57,860 bases of DNA, from assembly GCA_031426735.1 (NCBI GenBank), contig JASJPK010000081.1:1-57860 (forward strand), in the 5' to 3' direction. Every line of letters starts with the position of its first letter. Position 1 is the first letter of the stretch. The stretch is from PFJX01 sp031426735 (GTDB taxonomy: Bacteria > Pseudomonadota > Gammaproteobacteria > Burkholderiales > Thiobacillaceae). Of this stretch, positions 24,677-32,575 are shown piece after piece. The position numbers were made by a program, and so were the translations under genes. The notes under the pieces are model-generated. The model was not told where the DNA came from. It saw only the letters and a list, made by a program, of their open reading frames with translations, and made no database searches.

Positions 24677-26015
24677 AGCGTGCGGGCTTGGTGAAGCGCG
24701 GCGTGTCATCGCGCAGGATCAGGTTGGGGCTGGAAAACGGGGCGAGGCGTTCCAGGAAATCCAGGGCTTCCATCAGCGGCGCGTTCTTGAAAAAGAGGGC
24801 GTGCGGCTGTTCCATCCAGATGCGGTCGGCGTAGGCATAGATTTCATGGGCTGTGTCGCCGCGCCCATTGTCATCGCGGTCGAAGCCCTGGTAGTCGTCC
24901 CAGTAATTATCCTGCCAGGTATTGCTGCGCACGGTGCCGGCGCCGTTCACCGCGACCTGGGTGAGATTGCCCTCGAACACGTTGTCGGTGACGATGTTGC
25001 CGACGCGCTCGTTGTTGAACAGCATACCGATGCCGTTGTAGGCGATGCGGTTGTTGCGTATCCAGATATGGCTGTCGGGCTGGTAGGGCGACAGGTCGGA
25101 GGCGATGCCGGTGGCGCAGTAGATGATGTCGTTGTTCTCCACCACCGTGTTGCTCGCCTCCTTGAAACCGATGCCCATGCCCGTGGCGCCGGTGGCATGC
25201 GAGATGACGTTGTTACGGATGATGATGCCTTCCGTGTACATGACATAGATGCCCACGGCGTTGTCGTAATAGCGGTTGCCCTCCACCACGTTGCTCTCGG
25301 CGAACATGAAGTGCATGGAATAGCGGCTGCGCCGGCCCAGGTTGTTGAGGATTTTGTTGCCGTTGGAATACCAGACTACGAAGTCGCGCGTATCGATCAG
25401 GCTATTGCCTTCGACCCGGTTGTTCATGCTGTACCACAGGCGCAAGCCATCGCCGCGCACGCCGAGATCGGCGGGTTTGGAAGTGATGCGGTTGTTGCGC
25501 ACGATGTTTTCGTTGGACTGGCGCAGGTCGATGCCGAACAGGCAGTTGTCGATGACCAGGTTCTCGGCGACGTTACGGTGGCCGCGGATCTCAAGGCAGG
25601 CGTCTTCCGTGTCGTGCACATCGCCCGAGCCGGTGAGGTGGACGCCGCGCAGGACGGCGCCATCGGTGGCGAGGGTGAATACGCTGCCCTTGTCACCGGC
25701 GTCGATGCTGACCTTGCCGCCACCGTCGATGGTGAGCGGCTTGGTCAAATTCACCGGCCCGGCATAGGCTCCCGGCGGCGGACGCAGCACGGAGCCGGCG
25801 GGGGCGGCATCCACCAGCGCCTGGAACGGTTGCAGACCGTGGATGCGTTTGTCGCGCAGGTAGAGCGGAAAGACCGGTTTGGGCGCGTTCAGTTCGGCGC
25901 GCACTGCGGCGTGGTCGGATGCACCGCGCGCCGGTTCCTGTTCCGGTGCGAAGCCAATGGATGCGGTGGCGCTCAGGGCCAGGGCGGCGACCAGAAGCGG
26001 GCGGGCGAAGCGCAT
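24654..26015 (-). CDS. nosD: NosD, periplasmic Cu-S cluster assembly protein
   Basis: This 453-residue protein has a signal peptide (to about residue 20) and a parallel beta-helix built of CASH repeats (N-R-I/V, G-N-x turns), ending in the NYWDDYQGFDRDD...YADRIWMEQ segment. It is needed with NosFY for assembling the NosZ copper-sulfide centre. It begins 12 bases after nosB and overlaps nosG at its end. A shorter paralogue lies at 15991-17232. Confidence 0.93.
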   Translation of the reverse strand: MRFARPLLVAALALSATASIGFAPEQEPARGASDHAAVRAELNAPKPVFPLYLRDKRIHGLQPFQALVDAAPAGSVLRPPPGAYAGPVNLTKPLTIDGGGKVSIDAGDKGSVFTLATDGAVLRGVHLTGSGDVHDTEDACLEIRGHRNVAENLVIDNCLFGIDLRQSNENIVRNNRITSKPADLGVRGDGLRLWYSMNNRVEGNSLIDTRDFVVWYSNGNKILNNLGRRSRYSMHFMFAESNVVEGNRYYDNAVGIYVMYTEGIIIRNNVISHATGATGMGIGFKEASNTVVENNDIIYCATGIASDLSPYQPDSHIWIRNNRIAYNGIGMLFNNERVGNIVTDNVFEGNLTQVAVNGAGTVRSNTWQDNYWDDYQGFDRDDNGRGDTAHEIYAYADRIWMEQPHALFFKNAPLMEALDFLERLAPFSSPNLILRDDTPRFTKPARYGSQTPS

Positions 26016-26027
26016 CGTGATGGCTAC

Positions 26028-26981
26028 TTAGACGCCGCCGGCTTCTTCGCGCATGGCCTTGCGGCGCAGCAGGATCGCCGGCAACAGCAGACCGGTAGCC
26101 AGCAACAGCAGGCCATAGCCGATGTAGGGGTAGGAGTAGGTGGAGAACTGCGCCACCATGCCCTCGCCGAACACCGTGGGCATGAAGGCCTTGACCGTGA
26201 ATGCGCCCCAAGGGTGCAAGTTGTGGCCGAAGAACCAGAGCCAGCCGGCGTAGTCGAGGACGAAAAATACCGGCAGCAGTGCTGGCACCAGGGCGAGCAG
26301 CAGGGAGAACGGGCGCGAGAACCAGACGCCAGCAAGCATGACCAGCATGACCACCACCAGGCCGGCCATGGTCAGTTGCAAGCCCAGTTCCAGGTTGCCG
26401 GTCCAGCGCGCGATGGTGGCCGGTTCGTTGAAATAGGCGCCGGCGGCGAGGCGGTAGTGTTCCAGCAGTTCGCCCATGCGCCCGGCGATCAGCATCTCGC
26501 CGCCCATCCAGGCGGTTACGGCCAGAAAACCCAGTGCCAGGGTCGTGACCTGGGTCTTGCGTGCCGGGAAGGTGAAGGCCGCCAGCATGGCCACGAAGAA
26601 GCCGAAGAAATAGCGCGACAGGCCGCGCTCCACCGGCGCCCCGGCGTCGATGGGATACATGCCGACGTAGTGGTTGATGGTGTTCATTTCGTGCACGCAG
26701 TTCAACGACTGCTTCTGCGAAGTCTGGCCGCGCATTTCCTCCTCGCGGTCATCGCCCAGATCACCCTGGTATATCTCGCTGTTCTTGATGACGGTGCCCT
26801 TGCAACCGTTGAACACGCCGTTGAAATGGAAATGGATGCGGATGCCGTCAGGGAAAGCGTCGGGCGGGTAATTGGGCGCGGTCAGCGAAACCCACCAGAT
26901 CGGGGTGAAATAGGTCGCCACCAGTACCAGCAGGGCGGCAAAGGTGAGTAGCCGGGTGGTCTGGGCGGGCGTGCGGGTCAT
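26028..26981 (-). CDS. nosB: NosB-like integral membrane protein
   Basis: This 317-residue membrane protein has about six helices. One lies at the N-terminus, followed by a periplasmic segment of about 100 residues with two conserved-looking Cys (FNGCKGT and LNCVHEMN); the other five are in the second half. Its place between nosZ/cytochrome c and nosD matches NosB of clade II nos clusters, a membrane protein of unknown role found only there. The ATG at 26981 has AGGA upstream and starts the first helix sensibly; an upstream Met at 27044 would place the start inside the cytochrome gene stop. Confidence 0.85.
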   Translation of the reverse strand: MTRTPAQTTRLLTFAALLVLVATYFTPIWWVSLTAPNYPPDAFPDGIRIHFHFNGVFNGCKGTVIKNSEIYQGDLGDDREEEMRGQTSQKQSLNCVHEMNTINHYVGMYPIDAGAPVERGLSRYFFGFFVAMLAAFTFPARKTQVTTLALGFLAVTAWMGGEMLIAGRMGELLEHYRLAAGAYFNEPATIARWTGNLELGLQLTMAGLVVVMLVMLAGVWFSRPFSLLLALVPALLPVFFVLDYAGWLWFFGHNLHPWGAFTVKAFMPTVFGEGMVAQFSTYSYPYIGYGLLLLATGLLLPAILLRRKAMREEAGGV

Positions 26982-27043
26982 TGCGGAATCCTGAGAGTGA
27001 GGATGGTGAAGGTGGGTGGGCGCTAGCGCGTCCACCGCAGGCA

Positions 27044-27679
27044 TTATTTCTTGCCGATCGGCAGGCGTGACATGGCATCGCTGACCGCTTCGATGTCGGC
27101 GTCGCTGTAGGCCTTGATGACCTTGAGCATGTCCTTGTCGGCATTCTTGCGTTTTCCGGCGCGCATTTCCACGAGCTGGCGCTGCATGTACTTGAAGTGC
27201 TGGCCGGTCAGCATGGGGATGAGCTTGGCTTCGTCGCCTTCGCCCTTGGCACCGTGGCAGGTTTTGCAGTCCTTTTCATACAGCGCGTTGCCTTGTTTCA
27301 CATTCTTGCCGGAGCCCTTGCCGTTCTTTGGCGAAAGCTTGAGCGTGGTCATGTAGGCGGCCGTATCGGCCATCTCCTGCGGCGTCATGGACTGGGCGAA
27401 CGGCAGCATGGTGGGGTTGTCGCGGTGGCCGGTGAGGATGTCCACCATCTGCTTGACCAGTACCCCCTTGTGCTGTGCGGCGACGACCGGCAGCGTGCCA
27501 TCCGGGCGGCCGATGCCGCTGGCCAGGTGGCAGGCGGAACAGACTTCATAGACTTCCTGGCCATTCTTGGCGTCGCCCTTGAGTTTGAGCGGGTCGCCGC
27601 CACCCGCGGCGGGCGGACCGGCCCAGGTGGCCGTGGCGGCCAGGGCGAGACAGAGGGTGAGTAACTTTGCGTTTTTCAT
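27044..27679 (-). CDS. Periplasmic diheme cytochrome c (nos-associated)
   Basis: This 211-residue protein has a Sec signal peptide (cleavage after TWA, residue 20) and two class I cytochrome c domains with CSACH (47-51) and CKTCH (138-142). Met residues MLPF and MLTG are possible sixth ligands. It resembles c4/c553-type diheme carriers and the NosC cytochromes of clade II clusters. It likely carries electrons to NosZ, which lacks its own heme domain here. AAGGAG lies 7 bases before the ATG. Two FNR-type boxes are 95-125 bases upstream. Confidence 0.9.
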   Translation of the reverse strand: MKNAKLLTLCLALAATATWAGPPAAGGGDPLKLKGDAKNGQEVYEVCSACHLASGIGRPDGTLPVVAAQHKGVLVKQMVDILTGHRDNPTMLPFAQSMTPQEMADTAAYMTTLKLSPKNGKGSGKNVKQGNALYEKDCKTCHGAKGEGDEAKLIPMLTGQHFKYMQRQLVEMRAGKRKNADKDMLKVIKAYSDADIEAVSDAMSRLPIGKK

Positions 27680-27773
27680 GCGTGGGCTCCTTGTTGTATC
27701 CGGGTCTAGGGCTAGGTAGTTTCGGGCGCCGGGCGCCTGGTCGTCATGGAATGCCAAAGACGGCAATGTGGCC

Positions 27774-27805
27774 TTGATGAACGTCAAATGCTTGACCACT
27801 ATCAA
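27774..27805 (-). promoter_or_regulatory. Two FNR/DNR-type boxes upstream of the cytochrome c-nosBDGHFL operon
   Basis: Two 14-base sites match TTGAT-N4-ATCAA with one mismatch each: TTGATGAACGTCAA (27774-27787) and TTGACCACTATCAA (27792-27805), read on the plus strand, with centres 18 bases apart. They lie between the nosZ terminator and the cytochrome gene on the minus strand, so the downstream nos genes can be induced by low oxygen or NO separately from nosZ. A convincing -10 element was not found. Confidence 0.7.
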
Positions 27806-27816
27806 TCTTTCTTGCG

Positions 27817-27844
27817 AATAAAAGGGGGGAGCCGCAGCTCCCCC
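27817..27844 (-). terminator. Intrinsic terminator of nosZ
   Basis: On the minus strand GGGGGAGC-TGCG-GCTCCCCC forms a perfect 8-bp stem, followed by CTTTTATT. It lies 19 bases after the nosZ stop and ends or attenuates the nosZ message before the next gene. Confidence 0.85.
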
Positions 27845-27863
27845 ATATTGCCCGCCAGACGGA

Positions 27864-30158
27864 TTACTTCACTTTCTTGGCGTTATGCTGCTCCAGGTAG
27901 GTCTTGGCGCGCAGACCCAGGTCGGCGGTCTTGACCTGGTATTGCCACCACTGGCCGGCCCACAGGGTGGCGTTCTGCCAGTCCTGCGCCTTGACGGCGG
28001 CTTCCATCTTCACCTTGACGTCCTTGGTCTTGCCGAGTTGGTCGAAGGCGTCTTCCACCATCGCCACGACTTCCGGGAAGTCCTTGTAATTGACGCTGGT
28101 GATGTAGCCCACGACCGAGTCGATCACCGCCTGGGTATCCAGGTTGGTTTTGTGCTGCTTCTCGTAGTCGGCCTTGGTGTAGACCTTGGCTTCCGCCTTG
28201 GCCGCTTTACCGGCTTTCCAGCCTTTCGGCTTGACCAGCAGATAGCCCTGCATCTCCAGGTGCAGCGCCGAGCAGAACTCGGTGCAGTAGTACGGGAAGA
28301 CGCCTTCGCGGTCGGCCTTGAACTTCACGGAAACCGTCTTGCCGGGTTCCACTGAGGCATGAATGTTGAACCCGCCGACGGTGAAGCCGTGGGTCTCGTC
28401 CTGGGCGCGTTCGAGGTTGGTGAGGTGGATGGTGACTTCGTCACCCACTTCCACGTTGTCGATGATCTCGGGCGTGATGTGCGAGCGGATCAGGGTGCCG
28501 TAGACCGTCACCTTATTGCCCTTCTTGACGGTCTTCTCCTCGCCGCCCTTGGCCGCACCGGGGTGCGGCTTGTCGGTGCGGCTGTCGGTACCCAGCTTGT
28601 AGCGGATGCCGGGCTTGAGCTTGTCGGCGGCGATGGCCACGGCATAGTGCGGTTCACCCAGAGGAATCGGCATGTCGTACAGCAACTGCATCTTGTCGCT
28701 GGCGATGTCGATCAACTGGTGATTCTGCGGGTGCAGGGGCCCGACCGGGTTGAAGCGGTCGATGGCCAGCTTGTTAAGCGCGACCAGGTAATTGCCCTTG
28801 GGGCTTACCGAGTCGCCTTCCATGGTCATCAAGTGGCCGATGTTGTAGTGGACGGAGATCTTGTCCAGCACCTTGCCCTTGCAGTAGTCCCACTTCGCCA
28901 CCTGGGAGTCCACATACAGCGACGTGTAGGCTTCGCAGGGGGTGGAGTCGAACTGGGTGTGCAGCGGGCCGAGGCCGAGCTGAACCTGCTTGTCCAGGGC
29001 GTCCTTCATGCCGATGATGGGGATGCCGTAGGGGTCACGGCCCTCGAACCTGCCGGCTTTGATGGCCGCCAGGATCTTCTCCATGCTGTAGACGGAGACA
29101 TGGGTGTCGAGCTTGCCGGCGACGATGATGAACTTGCCGTCCGGGGTGACATCGACGCCGTGCGGGCTCTTCGGCTCGGGGATCAGGAACAGCGCGCCGG
29201 CCTTGACCGCCACGTCCATCGGGATGACCTTGTGGCCGTTGATGGTCTTGGCTTTGCCTTGGGCGATCAGCTTCTCGCCGATCTTCCAGTTGAGGACGTG
29301 CATGTAGTCGGTGTCTTTCGCGGAGCAGCCGGCCTCGAACGGCGGCCGACCACGCTCGATGCCGCCGACGTAGCGTTCGGAACAGAACGAGTTGGTGAAG
29401 GCCCAGCCTTCCGACGGGCCTTTGCCGGCGTCGGACAAGTCCTGGCTGTAGGGCGGCAGCTCGAAGGAGAACGACTTACCCGTGTCGATGCGGCCTTTCT
29501 GGCGATCGAACTTCCAGAACGACATGCCGCCACGGTATTTGTCGTTGAAATCCTCCAGCGGCACGAATTTCTTGTCCAGCGGTGCAGCGTATTGCGAGGC
29601 CTCGATCACGTATTCCGTGTTGCTGGTGACGAAGGTGCCGCCGTGCTCGGACATGAACACCGGGTTGGCGATGATCTGCTTGGTCTCGAAGTCGCGTAGG
29701 TCGATGACGGCGATGCGCGGGTTGGCCTTGTCGTTGATGAACAGGAACTGGCCGTCGTAGTTGCCGTTGGTCTCGGAGATGGCCGGGTGGTGCGAATCGC
29801 CCCAGGTGATTTCCTTGCCGTTGATCCACCCTCCCTTCATCACCGCCTTGGATTCCTCGTCGAAGCCATAGCCCTGCCACGGCTCCGGCGTGAACACGCC
29901 GATGTATTTGAGAATACGCATGGACGGGATGCCATAGACGATCACCTGGCCGGCATGGCCGCCGGAACTGAAGGCGATGAAATCGTCGCGCTTGCCGGTC
30001 GGCACGTAGGTCTTGGCTGCGGCGAGCAGATCTTGCTGGGATAGCCCACGCTTCTTCATGACATCTTGCAGGGAATCGGCCGACCAACTGATACCGGCTG
30101 ATAGTCCCAGCGCAGATGCCACCAACAGCGACAGGGTGTGGAGGGTAGCGCGCTTCAT
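27864..30158 (-). CDS. nosZ: NosZ, clade II (Sec-type) nitrous oxide reductase
   Basis: NosZ reduces N2O to N2 in the periplasm. This 764-residue protein has a Sec-type signal (to about residue 27, no twin Arg), the mark of clade II. The seven CuZ histidines can be picked out: His123/124 in DSHHPAIS, His172 in SEHGG, His333 in PHGV, His400 in GPLHTQFD, His442 in GHLM and His504 in EPHYA. CuA ligands are His590, Cys625, Cys629, His633 and Met636 in CTEFCSALHLEM. It is about 110 residues longer than typical at the C-terminus: residues 650-764 are a Lys/Ala-rich, helical region without CxxCH. It has its own promoter and terminator. Confidence 0.97.
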   Translation of the reverse strand: MKRATLHTLSLLVASALGLSAGISWSADSLQDVMKKRGLSQQDLLAAAKTYVPTGKRDDFIAFSSGGHAGQVIVYGIPSMRILKYIGVFTPEPWQGYGFDEESKAVMKGGWINGKEITWGDSHHPAISETNGNYDGQFLFINDKANPRIAVIDLRDFETKQIIANPVFMSEHGGTFVTSNTEYVIEASQYAAPLDKKFVPLEDFNDKYRGGMSFWKFDRQKGRIDTGKSFSFELPPYSQDLSDAGKGPSEGWAFTNSFCSERYVGGIERGRPPFEAGCSAKDTDYMHVLNWKIGEKLIAQGKAKTINGHKVIPMDVAVKAGALFLIPEPKSPHGVDVTPDGKFIIVAGKLDTHVSVYSMEKILAAIKAGRFEGRDPYGIPIIGMKDALDKQVQLGLGPLHTQFDSTPCEAYTSLYVDSQVAKWDYCKGKVLDKISVHYNIGHLMTMEGDSVSPKGNYLVALNKLAIDRFNPVGPLHPQNHQLIDIASDKMQLLYDMPIPLGEPHYAVAIAADKLKPGIRYKLGTDSRTDKPHPGAAKGGEEKTVKKGNKVTVYGTLIRSHITPEIIDNVEVGDEVTIHLTNLERAQDETHGFTVGGFNIHASVEPGKTVSVKFKADREGVFPYYCTEFCSALHLEMQGYLLVKPKGWKAGKAAKAEAKVYTKADYEKQHKTNLDTQAVIDSVVGYITSVNYKDFPEVVAMVEDAFDQLGKTKDVKVKMEAAVKAQDWQNATLWAGQWWQYQVKTADLGLRAKTYLEQHNAKKVK

Positions 30159-30203
30159 GGTGCCTCCTGGAAGGTAAGGGATGGGGGTGCGGCAATTTGT
30201 CGC

Positions 30204-30252
30204 AGCCGTTTGTATAGACCTTTCAAGATGTTTTTATCTTGATGATTGTCAA
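30204..30252 (-). promoter_or_regulatory. FNR/DNR-dependent promoter of nosZ
   Basis: The box TTGATGATTGTCAA (30239-30252, plus-strand reading) matches the FNR/DNR consensus in 9 of 10 defined positions. A class II FNR promoter would have its start 41.5 bases downstream, at about 30204. The -10 hexamer is then expected exactly at 30211-30216, where the minus strand reads TATACA (4 of 6 to TATAAT). This agreement in spacing supports the call. The nosZ ATG is about 46 bases beyond the predicted start. Confidence 0.75.
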
Positions 30253-30537
30253 AAAACGGCACTGACCCGGAAGCGATTCGATGTCGCCATCCCGATTCGG
30301 CATCCATCGGCGCGATGCGTCTCCGAGGTGGATTTTTTCGTATGGATCGCCGGCATCTGGCGTGCCGCGCGGTCGGTTCAAACCGGCGCGGAAACCGCCC
30401 CGCAAACCCTCGACAAACGGCCACGGATGCCGATTTCTTTCCCGCGGATGGCTGGTCGCGACAGTGGACGTTGCGACGGTTGAACTTAGCTGATCAAATC
30501 GAAAAGTGACATTTCCGCAACAGCAAGGAGAGGATGC

Positions 30538-30648
30538 ATGGCGTCCGAACAAGAAACCAAGGGGCGAGGAAGTCGTGCTGAATTTCGGCGCGAGTCCGGA
30601 ACCCGCTACGGTGAACTGATGAACGGATACAAGTCCATTCCCGCATGA
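30538..30648 (+). CDS. Possible 36-residue small protein or leader peptide
   Basis: An ATG preceded by AAGGAGAG (5-base spacing) opens a 36-codon frame (MASEQETKGRGSRAEFRR ... YKSIPA). The peptide is hydrophilic, rich in Glu, Arg and Gly, has no Cys and ends 84 bases before the GAF-HlyD gene. The ribosome-binding site is the strongest one in the region, which argues that it is translated. It could be a substrate, a leader peptide or chance. No family was recognised. Confidence 0.45.
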   Translation: MASEQETKGRGSRAEFRRESGTRYGELMNGYKSIPA

Positions 30649-30732
30649 CGGCCGCAGCCGATGTTTCGTCGGCGCGGTCGTTCTTAATTTCAGGTCCGCG
30701 CCTCGAATGCGGGCCATCAATGAACGGCAAAC

Positions 30733-32565
30733 ATGTCGCAGCAGTCGCGTAACGAAGAAAAAGTCGATTATTGGCTGGCGCTGGCGCAGGCGCGCACCGC
30801 CGAACAGTTGTATCGGGCCTGGTTGCCCATTCTTTGCAATATGTTGCCTCGCGTGCGGAGCGGTTTGTTGCTGCTGCAACACAGCGACGGCAGCTATGCC
30901 CCGGCGGCGGTATGGCCCGGCAATATCGATCTCGGTCAGCTTGGCGATATTGCGCAGGAGGCGATGGTCAAACGTCAAAGCGTAGTGCGTCGGGATGCCG
31001 GCGACCAGACTCGGTTCGCCTATCCTCTGGCCAGTGGCGATGCCTTGTTCGGGGCTGTCGTGCTGGATCTCACGGCCGTCGACGATGCTGCGCTGAGCCA
31101 TGCCATGCGCTTGCTGCACTGGGGCGCCGCCTGGCTGATCGATCTGTACAACCGCCGCACGTTGAACGAGCAGGATACCCGGCTGGAACGCTCCGCCTTT
31201 TTGTTCGAACTGGCGTTGGCGGCCTTGTCGGAAGGCGATTTCCACAAGTCGGCGCTGGCCGTGGTGAATCGACTGGCGCAACGTTTCGCGTGCCATCAGG
31301 TGCAATTGGGGCTGGAAAAAGACAAGACCGTGCGCGTTGCGGCGGTGTCGCATTCGGCCAGCTTCGACGCCAAGGCGAATCTGGTCAATCTGGCCGCCCT
31401 GGCGATGAACGAGGCGTTCGACCAGCGCGCGACGGTGCTGCTGCCGGAGCCGGAACAGGGTGCCACGCTGATTACCGCCGCAATGCGCCACTACGGCAAT
31501 GAAAGCGGCAGTGCGGCGCTGTGCGCGGTGCCGCTGGAAGCCGGCAACCGCGTCGTCGGCGTCTGGCTGCTGGAACGCGATACGCCATTCACGCCGGCCG
31601 AACTGGATACGCTGGAGACCCTCGGCCTGACGCTGGCGCCGATCCTGGAACTGCAGCTGACGGCGGAGGAGGGCCTGCTCCGTCACAGCCATCGCAGCCT
31701 GCAAAAACTCCTGCGCCGGGTCACCGATACCTCGCGTCCCGGCGTCAAGCTGCTCGCGCTGGCATCGGCCATGCTGCTGGTTTTCCTGGCCTTGTATCCG
31801 GCCGATTACCGCGTTGCCTCGCCGGCGGCGGTGGAAGGCGCCGTCCAGCGCGTCGCCGTGGCGCCGTTCCAGGGCTATATCCGGGAAGCGCCGGCGCGGG
31901 CGGGCGACATTGTCAAACATGGCCAGGTTCTGGCGCTGCTGGAGGACAAGGATCTGAAACTGGAACGGCTGCGCTGGGAATCCGAACTGGAGGTTTCCGT
32001 GCGCAAGGAACGCGAGGCGATGGCCAATGCCGACCGGGTGGCTTTGCGCTTGGCTTCGGCGCAAGCCAATCAGGCGCGCGCCCAGCTCGATCTGGCGCTG
32101 GAAAAACTCAGCCGGGTCCAGGTTGTCGCGCCGTTCGATGGCGTCGTCGTGCGTGGCGATTTGTCGCAGGAACTCGGCTCGCCGGTGGAGCAGGGCAAGG
32201 TGCTGTTCGAACTGGCGCCGCTGGATGCCTGGCGCGTGATCCTGAAAGTGGACGAGCGCGACATCGCCCATGTGCGTGTTGGCCAGCCCGGCGAACTGGT
32301 GCTGACCAGTCTGCCGGGCCAGGCGTTTCCGCTCAAGGTCAAGCGGGTCACGCCGGTTTCGGTCGCGGAGGAGGGGCGCAATTATTTCCGTGTCGAGGCG
32401 GCGTTGACGGCGGCGGCACGGGATGCGGCCGGCGGCGCAGCGAAAATGCGGCCGGGCATGGAAGGCGTCGGCAAGGTCGAAGCCGGACAGCGCAGCCTGC
32501 TGTGGATCTGGACGCATCGCTTTGCCGACTGGTTGCGCCTGAAGACGTGGGAATGGATGCTCTGA
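30733..32565 (+). CDS. GAF-domain/HlyD-type membrane adaptor protein
   Basis: This 610-residue protein begins with about 330 cytoplasmic residues that contain at least one GAF-like domain (residues about 150-320, ending in LETLGLTLAPILELQL). One membrane helix follows (about 340-360, LALASAMLLVFLALYP). The periplasmic part is a HlyD/RND adaptor: a lipoyl-like half (VEGAVQRVAVAPFQGYI), a short coiled coil, the second half (VVAPFDGVVVRG) and a beta-barrel. A sensor domain fused to an export adaptor is uncommon. It is the first large gene of a four-gene operon and ends 10 bases before the next gene. Substrate and signal are unknown. Confidence 0.82.
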   Translation: MSQQSRNEEKVDYWLALAQARTAEQLYRAWLPILCNMLPRVRSGLLLLQHSDGSYAPAAVWPGNIDLGQLGDIAQEAMVKRQSVVRRDAGDQTRFAYPLASGDALFGAVVLDLTAVDDAALSHAMRLLHWGAAWLIDLYNRRTLNEQDTRLERSAFLFELALAALSEGDFHKSALAVVNRLAQRFACHQVQLGLEKDKTVRVAAVSHSASFDAKANLVNLAALAMNEAFDQRATVLLPEPEQGATLITAAMRHYGNESGSAALCAVPLEAGNRVVGVWLLERDTPFTPAELDTLETLGLTLAPILELQLTAEEGLLRHSHRSLQKLLRRVTDTSRPGVKLLALASAMLLVFLALYPADYRVASPAAVEGAVQRVAVAPFQGYIREAPARAGDIVKHGQVLALLEDKDLKLERLRWESELEVSVRKEREAMANADRVALRLASAQANQARAQLDLALEKLSRVQVVAPFDGVVVRGDLSQELGSPVEQGKVLFELAPLDAWRVILKVDERDIAHVRVGQPGELVLTSLPGQAFPLKVKRVTPVSVAEEGRNYFRVEAALTAAARDAAGGAAKMRPGMEGVGKVEAGQRSLLWIWTHRFADWLRLKTWEWML

Positions 32566-32575
32566 GCGGCCCGCC

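Larger units (their letters stand above)
30159..30732. other. Intergenic region between nosZ and the export-like operon
   Basis: This 574-base divergent gap holds the nosZ promoter and FNR box at the left (30204-30252) and a 36-codon ORF with a ribosome-binding site at the right (30538-30648). The stretch 30253-30537 in between shows no convincing gene; the frames that cross it have no ribosome-binding site. A promoter for the plus-strand operon should lie here but I could not identify one with confidence. Confidence 0.6.

Noticed and set aside
15991..26015. Repeated N-R-I/G-N-x patterns in the two NosD genes as a possible DNA repeat array
   Set aside because: They are protein-level beta-helix turns with no regular DNA spacing or identity, so neither CRISPR nor tandem repeats.
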